Assembly (NCBI RefSeq): GCF_029407905.1
Contig: NC_073635.1
Location: 38,617,501-38,681,500, forward strand
DNA: 64,000 nucleotides
Source of the DNA: Bubalus kerabau
Lineage: Eukaryota; Chordata; Mammalia; Artiodactyla; Bovidae
Reading direction: 5' to 3'
The position numbers and the translations under genes are program-made. Position 1 is the first letter of the stretch. The number at the start of each line of letters is the position of its first letter. Positions 36,157 to 46,735 of this stretch are shown here, one piece after another. The notes under the pieces are model-generated. The model was not told the origin of the DNA. It worked only from the letters and a program-made list of their open reading frames with translations, and did no database searches.

Positions 36157-36378
36157 ATGGAGAAAAGTAATCTTCTCAATAAAGAGCTCAAGGTAATGAT
36201 CATAAAGAAGCTCATTGAACTTGGGAGAAGAATAGATGAATACAGTGAAAGGCTTAACAAAAACTTAGAAAATATAAAGAAGAACCAAATAGAGATGAAG
36301 TTTACAATAATTAAAAGAAAAGATAGTACACTAGAAAGAGTAGATTACATAAAACAGAAGAGCAGGTCAGCAAACTGA
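36157..36378 (+). pseudogene. L1-D ORF1 coiled-coil remnant
   Basis: 73-residue open stretch with the ORF1 signature K-E-L-K-V-M-I-I-K-K-L-I-E-L-G-R-R-I followed by heptad-like E/K/N-rich sequence. It ends at a stop well before the RNA-binding domain. Only a remnant of the L1 RNA-coating protein. Confidence 0.7.
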
Positions 36379-36885
36379 ACAGTAGTTGAAATCTCCCAAG
36401 CTAAATAGGAAAAAAGAAGATTTTTTTTTTTTTTATTAAAAAATGAAAGCAGTTTAAGAGACCTCTGGGACAACATAAAAATATAGACATTCACATTATA
36501 GCATTATTTTCCATAGGAGAGGGGAGAAAGGGAAAGAGAAAATATTTAAAAAGATAGAGTTATAAAATTTCCTAATCTGGGAAACAGGCATCCAGTTCCA
36601 GATAGCAGAGATTCCCAAACAATATCAGCACAAAAAGGTTTGCACCAAAAACCAATGTAATCAAAATAGGAAAAAAAAAATAAATAAAAATAAATGAAGA
36701 GAGAATATTAAATGCAAAAAGACAAAACAAGTTACATACAAGTGAACTTCCTTCGGACTGCCAAGCTAACATTTGAGAGAGTTTACAGGCCACAAACTTT
36801 ACAGGCATGATATTTTTAAAGGGATAAGTGAAAAAAACCTACAACCAAAAATGCTCTACCAAGCAGGACTAGCATTCAGATCAAA

Positions 36886-36979
36886 AGCATCAATTTTTTG
36901 GTGCTCAGCTTTCTTCAATGTCCAACTCTCATATCCGTATATGATCACTGGAAAAAACACAGCCTTGACTAGACAGAAT
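36886..36979 (-). mobile_element. BovB fragment, reverse (about 95 bp)
   Basis: Reverse BovB covering the C-terminal region (complement of the M-x-G-C-E-S-W to I-D-A-F block). It ends abruptly, followed by about 17 bp of filler and then a sense BovB. Confidence 0.85.
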
Positions 36980-36996
36980 CCAGCATAAACTTCCAG

Positions 36997-37826
36997 CACA
37001 AGCTGGAATCAAGATTGCTGGGAGAAATATCAATAACTTCAGATATGCAGATGATACCACCCTTATGGCAGAAAGTGAAGAGGAACTAAAAAGCCTCTTG
37101 ATGAAAGTGAAAGAGGAGAGTGAAAAAGTGGGCTTAAAGCTCAGCATTCAGAAAACTAAGATCATGGCATCTGGTTCCATCACTTCATGGGAAATAGACG
37201 GGGAAACAGTGTCAGACTTTATCTTTTTGGGCTCCGAAATCACTGCAGATGGTGACAGCAGCCATGAAATTAAAAGACGCTTACTCCTTGGAAGGGAAGT
37301 TATGACCAACCTAGATAGCATATTGAAAAGCAGAGACATTACTTTGCCAACAAAGGTCCGTCTAGTTAAGGCTATGATTTTTCCTGTGGTCATGTATGGA
37401 TGTGAGAGTTGGACTGTAAAGAAATCTGAGCGCCAAAGAATTGATGCTTTTGAACTGTGGTGTTGTAGAAGACTCCTGAGACTCCCTTGGACTGCAAGGA
37501 GATCCAACCAGTCCATTCTAAAGGAGAGCAGCCCTGGGATTTCTTTGGAAGGAATGATGCTAAAGCTGAAATTCCAGTACTTTGGCCACCTCATGTGAAG
37601 AGTTAACTCATTGAAAAAGACTCTGGTGCTGGAAGGGATTGGGGTCAGGAGGAGAAGGGGATGACAGAGGATGAGACGACTGGATGGCATCACTGACTAG
37701 ATGGACGTGAGTCTGAGTGAACTCTGGGAGTTGGTGATGGACAGGGAGGCCTGGTGTGCTGCGATTCATGGGGTTGCAAAGAGTTGGACACGACTGAGTG
37801 ACTGAACTGAACTGAACTGAACTGAC
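36997..37826 (+). mobile_element. BovB LINE, 5'-truncated, young
   Basis: 830 bp with little divergence. The Y-A-D-D active-site motif lies at 37044-37055, and the frame is open from before 37065 to 37598 through the C-terminal domain. The tail is four CTGAA/ACTGA units. It is abutted at 37827 by the 5' end of another BovB. Confidence 0.92.
37065..37598 (+). pseudogene. BovB RT C-terminal ORF fragment
   Basis: 178 open codons downstream of Y-A-D-D, covering the RT thumb/connection and the R-R-L-L-R-L-P-W-T-A-R-R basic block, and stopping at TGA 37596-37598. A short loss relative to consensus (one of the two E-T-V repeats) is seen. It lacks the endonuclease and most RT motifs, so it has no enzymatic capacity. 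No start codon of its own is implied. Confidence 0.85.
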
Positions 37827-38633
37827 TAGATGGACCTCGGCAGCTGCCTGAGGCCAGGGTCAGTGGCCAGGAGGACCAACCCCACAACCAAGGACCTGTG
37901 GCTGCGTGGGCGCAGGGGGGCCTAGAGGAGCTACCCCATGTTGAAGGTCAGGAAGGGCAGCGGTGAGGAGATACCACTCGTTCAAGGTAAGGAGCAACAG
38001 CTGCACTTTGCTAGAGCAGCCATGAAGAGATATCCCATGTCCAAGGTAAGAGAAACCCAAGTAAGACGGTAGGTGTTGTAAGAGGGCATCAGAGGGCAGA
38101 CACACTGAAACCATACTCACAGAAAACCAGTCAATCTAATCACACTAGGACCACAGCCTTGTCTAACTCAATGAAACTAAGCCATGCCCATGGGGCAACC
38201 CAAGATGGGCGGGTCATGGTAGAGAGATCTGACAGAATGTGGTCTACTGGAGAAGGGAATGGAAAACCACTTCAGTATTCTTGCCTTCAGAACTCCATGA
38301 ACAGTATGAAAAGGCAAAATGATAGGATACTGAAAGAGGAACTCCCCAGGTCAGTAGGGGCCCAATATGCTACTGGAGATCAGTAGAGAAATAACACCAG
38401 AAAGAATGAAGGGATGGAGCCAAAGCAAAAACAATACCCAGCTGTGGATGTGACTGGTGATAGAAGCAAGGTCCAATGCTGTAAAGAGCAATATTGTATA
38501 GGAACCTGGAATGTCAGGTCCATGAATCAAGGCAAATTGGAAGTGGTCAAACAAGAGATGGCAAGAGTGAATGTCAACATTCTAGGAATCAGCGAACTAA
38601 AATGGACTGGAATGGGTGAATTTAACTCAGATG
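37827..38633 (+). mobile_element. BovB LINE 5' end: 5'UTR and endonuclease start
   Basis: Recognisable BovB 5'UTR (AGGTAAGGAGCAACAGCTGC, AAGTAAGACGGTAGGTGTTG, AACTAAGCCATGCCCATGGG) followed by the start of the ORF. 5' ends are rare because most BovB copies are truncated. It stops at a SINE at 38634 and nothing of this BovB follows. Confidence 0.88.
38414..38632 (+). pseudogene. BovB endonuclease N-terminus
   Basis: Open from ATG 38414. It contains the APE-type endonuclease opening I-G-T-W-N-V-R-S with the active-site Asn, and I-S-E-L-K-W with the metal-binding Glu. The reading frame runs into the SINE at 38634, so only about 73 codons of this domain remain. In a live element this domain nicks target DNA to prime reverse transcription. 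Confidence 0.85.
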
Positions 38634-38786
38634 ACACATGTTCGATTCCTGTGTCTGGAAGACCCCCTGGAAAAGGGCATGGCAACCCACACCAGTATTC
38701 TTGCCTGGAGAACCCCATGGACAAGGAGCCTGGTGGGCTAGAATCCATAGGTCACAAAGAAAAGAACACACTGAAACAACTTAGAA
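38634..38786 (+). mobile_element. Bov-tA SINE (partial head)
   Basis: B-box-like GTTCGATTCCTGTGTCTGGA then Bov-A body (ACCAGTATTCTTGCCTGGAG) ending AAACAACTTAG. It lies exactly at the BovB 5' fragment / L1 boundary. Confidence 0.88.
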
Positions 38787-40215
38787 GGTTCACACATAAC
38801 AAAAAAGATTGATGAACTCCAGGTAGAATAACTATGAAGAAATCCACATCTGGATACATTATGCTAAAAGACAAAGAAACTTTGTCTTACAAAGGAAGAA
38901 TAAGATTAATAGGTGACTTCTTATTGGAAACCATGGAAGCAAGAAGTCAGTGAGATGACACATTCAAATTGCTCAGAGAAAAAGAAAAAATATAATAAAA
39001 AAAGAATTTTATACCCAGAAAAACTATAAAATAAGGATAAAATTAAAACAGTTTTATGGAAATTAAAGATGAGAGAATTTGTGGTTCACAAACTTATCTT
39101 AGAGGAAATCATAAAAAAGCAAAAGGCACTACCACAGATAATTATGTAATTATAAATGAGGACCTAAGTGCCTATTTATTTTTTCTTCTTTTAAGCAATT
39201 GAATAAAAAAGGTACATAATTTTATTATTAAGCCTGGAACACAGAAATGCAACATATTTGCCAACAGCAGCACAAAGGATGTGGTGGGAGAAAACTATAT
39301 TGGAGTGAGGGGCTGACATAAGATGGTAATTTGAGTCACAGAAACAAAACAAAACAAAAGAACCAGGAACAGTAAATTAAAATATTATAACAAACTATAA
39401 GTATATATTTGCCTTTCTCACTGTCCTCAGTTTCTTTAAAATGAATAAAATTATGTAACATAATACTTGTAACAATGCAATGTTAGTTTTATAATATAAA
39501 TATATGATTACATGCTAGTAGGGTGTAAGGAAAATATCACAAAAAAGGACAGGAATGAAATAGAGCTATGTGGGAATAATGTTTATGTATATCTCACTGG
39601 AAATAAATTAAATTAAATTTATACTAATTAAATTAATATAGATCTGAAGTAGACTGGTTTTTCCAGATGGCACAGTGGTTAAGAATCCTCCTGCCAATGC
39701 AGGAGACATGAGAGATATGGGTTTGATCCCTGGGTCAGGAAGATCCCTGGAATAGAAAATGACAACCTGCTCCATTATTCTTAACTAGAAAATTCCATGG
39801 ACAGAGGAGCCTTGTGGGCTACAGTCAAAGGGGTCACAAAGAATCAGGCACGACTGAGCACACACACATCAAAACATCTGACAACTGAAGATGTATTTAG
39901 CAATTAATAGAGTTAATAAAATGATTTGAAAATATAGTAAAAAAAATCATTAAATAAAATAAATACTACTCTAGAAAATATTTCATACAAAGGATTAGTA
40001 AAGCAGAAATAGAGGAAGAAGAAAGACATGAACATATAGAAAGCAAAATGAAAGATGGCAGACATAAGTAAATCCAAATATATCAATAATAATATTAACT
40101 GACTATGGATTAATAATCCAACTGAAAGGCACAGCTTTTCAAACTAAGTTTTTAAAAATTATTCAACTTTATATAGTGTATAGGATACACACTTCAGATT
40201 AAAAGATAACATAAT
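38787..40215 (+). mobile_element. L1M/HAL1-like old LINE, ORF1 end to ORF2 start
   Basis: 38870-39130 matches the ORF1 C-terminal domain (CTTCTTATTGGAAACCATGG, TTTTATACCCAGAAAAACTA). 39240-39650 follows the HAL1/L1M downstream region (CAACAGCAGCACAAAGGATG, GGAGTGAGGGGCTGACATAA). 39900-40215 reaches the ORF2 start (AATCCAAATATATCAATAAT). Very old and non-coding. A SINE (39656-39866) interrupts it. Confidence 0.7.
39656..39866 (+). mobile_element. Bov-tA SINE in old L1
   Basis: Head GGCACAGTGGTTAAGAATCC with B-box GGTTTGATCCC, Bov-A body, and end GGCACGACTGAGCACACACA. Relatively diverged. Confidence 0.9.
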
Positions 40216-41308
40216 TTATGACCATCTCATATGGTTTTTGTGTGGTCTAAGATATACAGAAAGGAGAAACTTAAGTCCTTATACCACCAACTGATTTGTT
40301 GGGGTAAAAATATGATTCAATCTTTATAAATAATTTCAAGCAGGGGCAACAGTTGCAATGCAATCTACTTAGTTGCTGTCTTTAATTTTAATGACTTATT
40401 TTCTATAGAGAAACAATTATTATTTTTCCTTCTATGTAAAAGCATTATTGGGAGAATTTGTAAAGAATTTTACATACTGGCACCTATTTTTATAAATTAA
40501 TTTCCATAAGATCTGATAACAGACTAAGCAATCCAACTTTCATAATATTATGATTTTTGCATATTCTATTGGTCATTAGGGCCATTCCTGATAAAATATA
40601 TGAAAGGTTTCCATAAGGGTATATATAAATAATACCAGGAGACAGTTATCATGGGAAACCATCTTGAAAGCTGCCTACCATATCTCTTGATTTGCTACTT
40701 TAATTGCTCCTTCTCTTCCCTACAAAACCATAGTTTTTTGTTTTGTTTTGTTTTTGTTGTTGTTGTTGTTTTTGTAGTTTCTCATTTCCATATGCATAAA
40801 ACCAGTGTTCAGTATTATTCATTTTAGGGGAAAACAAATCCTTCCATCAAATTCTCCTTCATAATATATACATTATTTTTCTGCTGCTTGTCCATACCAA
40901 ACTCTATAATTAGTTGCCAACTTAATTTGGCTTTATTTTTTCATGTCCTGTTCATTATTCAACAACACTCCAATCAGGTACCCAGCTGTATGACTTAACA
41001 GAAACATGAATTTTGAAACATTATAATTTTATGATTCCAAATTACATAAACATTTAAACATTTTAGTCTTCATCTTACTGTACCACTTCGCAGCATTTGA
41101 GGCAGTAGATCACTCTTTAAACAGTCACCTCTCCTGCTTATCCTTGTTTTCATTCTACTCCATGATTGTTTCTTCCGGTCTCACTTGCTAATTCTAATTT
41201 ACATATCCAAATTAACGTTTCGGAGTTTGCATTGCTTGCTCCTTAGTTTCAGACTTATTATCCTCTGTCTCTGTAATCTCCTCCTTTTCTATTTACATGC
41301 GTTTAAAT
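40216..41308. other. Low-copy DNA, no gene seen
   Basis: It includes a TTTTG/TTG simple repeat (40733-40777). No exon or recognised repeat. Confidence 0.6.
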
Positions 41309-41317
41309 ACTATGCAG

Positions 41318-41478
41318 ACCCTTTTCACTTTCATGCATTGGCGAAGGAAATGGCAACCCACTCCGGTGTTCTTGCCTGGAGAATCCCAGGGACAGGGGAG
41401 CCTGGTGGGCTTCTGTCAACGGGGTCACACAGAGTCGGACACGACTGAAGCGACTTAGCAGCAGCAGCAGCAGCAGAC
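41318..41478 (+). mobile_element. Bov-A SINE with AGC tail, young
   Basis: Bov-A unit (TTCATGCATTGGCGAAGGAA ... AGTCGGACACGACTGAAGCG) ending in (AGC)6. Several CpGs remain (GGCGAAGG, CTCCGGTG, GTCGGACACG). Target-site duplication ACTATGCAG (41309-41317) / ACTATACAG (41479-41487), one mismatch. Confidence 0.94.
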
Positions 41479-41487
41479 ACTATACAG

Positions 41488-42135
41488 GTGATTCAAGAAT
41501 ATCTATCTATCTACATTCTCTAATAGGATTTTCTTCTTGACAACCCTACAGTAGGCCAATAGTATTTCAATGTTGTGTAATCAATATTATCTCTTTATTT
41601 TCTCTTGTTAACTAGTTCTTCTCTCAGACGTACCCATGTCAGCAAATAATAGTAGGTTTCATTCAGTGTCAAATCTAGCATTAGTTAATTTGAACCATCC
41701 TCATGTCTTCACAACTCTATGTCTAAAATATATATAAACTACATTTATTTATTTTAATATCTAGTCACATGCTGTTAGTTCATATCATGATTACTACCAT
41801 GCAGTATTATATTCTCTGTCTAGCACCCAGAGTGAGTTTTATGACATAAAATGTATCATGCTACTCTCAACTTGGAAAAAAAAAAAAAAAAAAGAAATCT
41901 TCAGTATCTTCTTTCTGGACTTAGGCAAGAGTTAGCGTGTTAGTCCTTCCCATAGCTGAAAAGTTCATGTTTTATATACCTTCTATTCTCTGTCCAATAT
42001 CATCTAACTTCTAATCTTCTGTTGGCCCTTTAGAATTTAGCTATAATGGCCTTATCTATCCCATTTTCTCATATACATCAAACCATCTTCTTTTCATAAT
42101 CTTCACACAAGTTACTTAAATCTACATTAAAAGCT
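41488..42135. other. Low-copy DNA, no gene seen
   Basis: AT-rich; an A-run at about 41876-41893. Nothing else recognised. Confidence 0.6.
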
Positions 42136-42147
42136 TTCACTACTAGA

Positions 42148-42258
42148 TTTTTATTTATTTATTTTTAATATAAATTTATTTATTTTAATTGGAGGCTAAT
42201 TACTTTACAATATTGTATTGGTTTTGCCATACATTGACATGTGTACACCTGTGGTGGA
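42148..42258 (-). mobile_element. L1 3' end, reverse, 111 bp
   Basis: Poly-A complement (TTTTTATTTATTTATTTTTA) then the ruminant L1 3'UTR end (GGCTAATTACTTTACAATAT, GGTTTTGCCATACATTGACA). A perfect 12-bp target-site duplication TTCACTACTAGA at 42136-42147 and 42259-42270. A strongly 5'-truncated insertion. Confidence 0.95.
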
Positions 42259-42270
42259 TTCACTACTAGA

Positions 42271-43698
42271 CTTTTAGGATAACATAAAGAGAATTAGTAA
42301 GACAATAATCAGTAAGATCATTAAAATAATAGTATGTGCTTGTTAAATAATCCAGTTTGTATGAGATGAGTGTCAAAATTCTCAGCCTGTTTGGAGATAG
42401 GGAGGCTTTCTTTGCATCTGCAAATGATGGAAAATTTATTGATCTATTGTATATAAAACAGTATACCTATATTTTGAGGATAACTGGGTTCATAGGTAAT
42501 TCAAAACTCTGTAGGTCAGAAGAGATAACAGTGGACTGGAATAAGAAACTAGAAACTGATAGAAAGCAAGGCATATACATTCTGGGTCTATCTTTCTGTA
42601 CCCACATATTCTCTCCATGTTATCTTTGTGTTTAGCTCATTATAAATATTTATTTAATATTTGTCTAAATATTTGTCTTTATTTTTCCTGGTTCATGGTG
42701 GGAGAATGCTGCCTCACATTATGCAAATTCTTAGGTCAAATAAATCTCAAAAAATAAGTTGATTTCTGATCCTCACTTGCAAATTTGGAGGAAAGAGTAA
42801 CTGACAGCCACAATATGAATTAACAATTCATTTCTCTTCTGATCAACTATAATCTGTTGGGTATAATTTTATATAAAATCAACAATGGAGTCAAATGTCT
42901 CCCTCTCAGGAGAGTTTTTATAAAATGGATATCACGTGTTGGGCAGATATACCAAAAAGAACTCAATATAAACTTCTACAAATATAGTTCAACTACACAT
43001 TTTGCTTTCATACGTCACCATTTCCTTCCTAAAACTCTAATCACATAACCGACTTTCTATTGTAGAAGACTGCTTATGAGTAAATGATCAATTTGGAAAA
43101 TGTCTTCATTTAAGATTAAAGTACTCAAGAACATCTGGACTTAAATGGAAAATACAAATATGCAGGACATATCAATAAACTCCTTACACCATTCTATATC
43201 AATTCTTACAACATTCTATATCAATAAAATCCTTACACCAGAATTTATGATGTATTCCTCCTTTATGTGTATGCTTGTTCAATATTAAGTTCTCAAGACA
43301 CCCTGTCCCATATTTATCTTGCATTGTCTCTGTGGTTACCGATATTGTCAAGTATCTTATACCCACCTGTATCAAAACCCAATAGTGCTTCTAACATATG
43401 AAGTAGTTCTGAAGACTTCCTCAAGCCTTCCAAATATATCTATCATTTGGGATTCTTCTGTTGTTTTTGTATGGACACCTCACAGTTTTCCTGACCATAT
43501 AATAAAGATAAGACCCTTAACATACTCTGTACAAAGCAGATACCCCTTGTACTTAGTACTTTAATTCTTTGTGACATCTCTGTTCAGACTTTATCTTTTT
43601 ATACCTATCAAAATCCTTCTTCAAATATAAAAATAAAAGTTACTACTTTTTCAACATCTCTTTTGAAAACTCAATGTTGAAAATAATCTAAGATTAAC
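42271..43698. other. Low-copy DNA, no gene seen
   Basis: A near-repeat of the phrase CCTTACACCATTCTATATCA occurs around 43182-43230. The ORFs 42357-42635 and 43319-43564 have no domain signature. Confidence 0.55.
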
Positions 43699-43760
43699 TG
43701 TTTCACTTTGCTGTATACCTGAAACTGACACAGCATTGTTAATCAATTATACATTTTTAT
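43699..43760 (+). mobile_element. Old L1 3' end fragment
   Basis: TTTGCTGTATACCTGAAACTGACACAGCATTG... is the classic 3'UTR end of older mammalian L1s, followed by AT-rich sequence with repeated AATTATACA (43790-43840). Confidence 0.7.
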
Positions 43761-44753
43761 AATTTTATAAAAATTTATAATTTTAAAATCTTATAATTTT
43801 ATAAATTATACAATTATACAATTAAAAATTATACAAGTTAACAGAATAATTACTACCTATTTATAATCTTGTGATTTTTAAATTGAACTTATACCAAAGT
43901 TTTTCTTCATAGATGGTCTGGAATTCTGAATAAATATGTACCAGTATTGTCTCTTTCACATGACTATTCCTTTGCAAATAGGAAATGGTTTTCTTTCCAT
44001 GTAACTATGACACATAATATAGTATTTGTAACAAGGCAGGCACTTAGCCAACACGTAGTGAGTGAATAAATTGCTTTAATTTGAAGCATAAAACAAAAGA
44101 ACCTCATTATGAGACTGTACTCATGTGGATTTGGAATATTAGGAATAAAGATTCTTATTAGTGTTAGAGGATAATTTGGCATATTAATATTTTTAATAGA
44201 AACTCTTCAACTTTGTATAATTATATTACTCCTTAAAGATGACCACATGCTAAAAATTATAATCATATAATTTGATAGCATCTAGGGGAATGGTAGCCAA
44301 GTAACAAACTTACATATTCCCCAAAATCATATATTACAAAATAAAAACCATCATGGATTTAGGAGGACAAGTAGTGAAAAAAAAAAAAATCTAAATTTCA
44401 TCCATGATAGAATGACAGGTTTTGTGGATAGAAGAAAGCACTAAATGTAGCACATTTTAAATTCAGTGAACTTCTGAGTGTTTTTCTGAATGATATATGT
44501 ATTTTGAAAGTGGCAAGTGTGGTCTTCATGATTATCCTCTCAGATAAAAGATTGCAGGACTAATACATAGTTGTTCACTTCTGAATTGAGAGTCCTATCT
44601 AGAACTTATTAATTGGTGGTCTACAAGCTAAGATTAACCTAATTATTCTTTAACCTCTAAACATTCTAAATTTGTGTAGGGGGAACAGGATAGAGGAGAG
44701 GGAAATAACAGTATTAATAATAAGTCTAAAAACTATCATTTACTAAAGAGTAT
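43761..44753. other. Low-copy AT-rich DNA, no gene seen
   Basis: No repeat or exon recognised beyond the AT-rich stretch at the left edge. Confidence 0.6.
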
Positions 44754-44760
44754 GTGTCCC

Positions 44761-46215
44761 CAGTGGAGGAAAATGATAGAATGAGAAATTCTAGAGATCT
44801 CTTCAAGAAAATTATAGATATCAAGGGAATATTTCATGCAAAAATGGGCTCAATAAAGGACAGATATGGTACGGACCTAACAGAAGCAGAAGATGTTAAG
44901 AAGACAGGGCAAGAACACACAGAAAAACTATACACAAAAAAAGATCTTTATGACCCAGAAAAACATGATGATGTGATCACTCAACTAGAGTGCAAAGTCA
45001 AGTAGGGCTTAGGAAGCATCACTAAAAACAAAGCTAGCGGAGGTGATGGAATTCCAGTTATATCAAATCATAAAAGATGATGCTGTGAAAGTGTTGCACT
45101 CAATATGCCAGCAAATTTGGAAAACTCAGCAGTGGCCACAGGACTGGAAAATGTCAGTTTTCATTCCAATCTCAAAGAAGGGCAATACCAAAGAATGTTC
45201 AAACTACTGCACAAGTGCAATCATCTCACACACTAACAAAGTAATGCTCAGAATTCTCCGGGCCAGGCTTCAACAGTAGTTTAATGAGAACTTCAAGATG
45301 TTCAAGCTGGATTTAGAAAAGACAGAGGACCCAGAGTTCAAATTGCCAACATTCATTGGATCATAGAAAAAGCAAGAGAATTCCAGAACAGCATCTACTT
45401 CTGCTTTATTGATTACCCCAAAGCCTTTGCCTGTATAGACCACAACAGACTGTGGGAAATTCTTCAAGACATGGGAATACCAGACCACCTGACCTGCCAA
45501 CTGAAAAACCTATATTCAGGTCAAGAAGCAACAGTTAGAACTGGACATGAAACAATGGACCAGTTCCAAATTGGGCAAAGAGTATGCCAAGGCTGTATAT
45601 TTTCACCCTGCTTATTTAACTTATACACAAAGTACATCATGATAAATGCCAAGCTGGATGAAGCACAAGCTGAGATCAAGATTGCTGGGAGAAATATCAA
45701 TAACTTCAGATATGCAGATGAAACCACCAACAAAGGTCCATCTAGGCAAAGAGCTATGGCTTTCTCAGTAGTCATAATGGATTTGAGAGTTGGACTATAA
45801 AAAACAAAAACAAAAACAAAAACAAAACAGCATCAAAGAATTTATGCTTTTGAACTGTGGTCTTGGAGAAGACTCTTGAGAGTCCTTTGGACAGCAAGGA
45901 GATCAAACCTGTCAATCCTAAAGGAAATCAGTCCTGAATAGTCATTGGAAGACCTGATGCTGAAGCTGGAACTCCTATGCTTTGGCCATCTGATGCAAAG
46001 AACTGACTCATTGGAAAAGACCTTGATTCTGGGATAGACTGAAGGCAGGAGCAGAAGTGGGCAGCAGAGGATGAGATGGTTGGATGGCACCACCGCCTCA
46101 ACTGACATGAGTTTGAGCAAGCTCCAGGAGTTGATAATGGACAGGAAGCCTGGCATGCTGCAGTCCATGGGTTCCCAAAGAGTCAGACATGACTGAAGGA
46201 CTGAATTGAACTGAA
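44761..46215 (+). mobile_element. BovB LINE with internal deletion
   Basis: Starts in the linker upstream of RT (ATTCTAGAGATCTCTTCAAG) and runs to the tail at 46215. GTGTCCC at 44754-44760 and 46216-46222 is the target-site duplication. The text jumps at about 45727 from the Y-A-D-(E) motif directly to the P-T-K-V-x-L block, a deletion of roughly 0.4 kb. An AAAAAC expansion lies at 45800-45830. A second loss after 45003 removes consensus bases. Confidence 0.9.
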
Positions 46216-46222
46216 GTGTCCC

Positions 46223-46735
46223 TGATATATCTGCATTATCTCACTTATCTTACATTATTTGAAAGATTTGTTTTATTATTTCTATCCTTCCTAGAGAAAA
46301 CTCTGGAGTTTTGAAAGTAAAGAGAGCTAATATAGATCATATTTGTAGTACAGGACAGAGCCAAGATTTGAGTCAGGTCTGTCAGATTCAGAAACAATTT
46401 ATCATCTTCTGAAAGAAAATGAATTATGCAAGAAAGTTTTTTTTTAATTCTTGCTTTTTTCCAGCACCAGTTAATCATAACAGTATATGTTTATCAATAT
46501 TATTGTTGTTTTATTTGTACTAATTTTTTCTTGTTACCTTTAGATAAAGGGATGAAGGCAGAGCAGCCATCTTACATGAATCTCTTTCGTACTCTCCTAA
46601 ATCACACAAACCAATTTGGATGGTTTAAAAAAAAATAAAAAATCACAGAATGGATGACATCTGTGGTGGATTTGTATTGTGTTAGTTTATTCATATTTAA
46701 CTTTTATTTGCTAATATCCTTCCCTGTGGAGACTA
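46223..46735. other. Low-copy DNA, no gene seen
   Basis: No recognised element. Confidence 0.5.

Larger units (their letters stand above)
34800..36885 (+). mobile_element. L1-D, old L1 (5'UTR and ORF1)
   Basis: 34800-35440 is a CCA/GGCC-rich block with degenerate repeats of a CCCACTAGTGGNCNAG...CCAGCA phrase, like an L1 5'UTR. 36013-36885 matches L1 ORF1: an AAAGAGCTCAAGGTAATGAT coiled-coil start, a TTTAAGAGACCTCTGGGACA core and an AACCTACAACCAAAAATGCT C-terminal domain. A BovB (about 35440-36010) separates the two. The reading frame is broken many times. The left boundary is uncertain. Confidence 0.7.

Noticed and set aside
36157..36378. Coiled-coil ORF as a possible host gene exon
   Set aside because: Matches the L1 ORF1 coiled coil, and the following + strand sequence continues as L1 ORF1 in other frames.
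38159..38386. Short ORF upstream of the BovB endonuclease that might be an extra BovB protein
   Set aside because: It lies in the BovB 5'UTR with no domain signature; not distinguishable from random reading.
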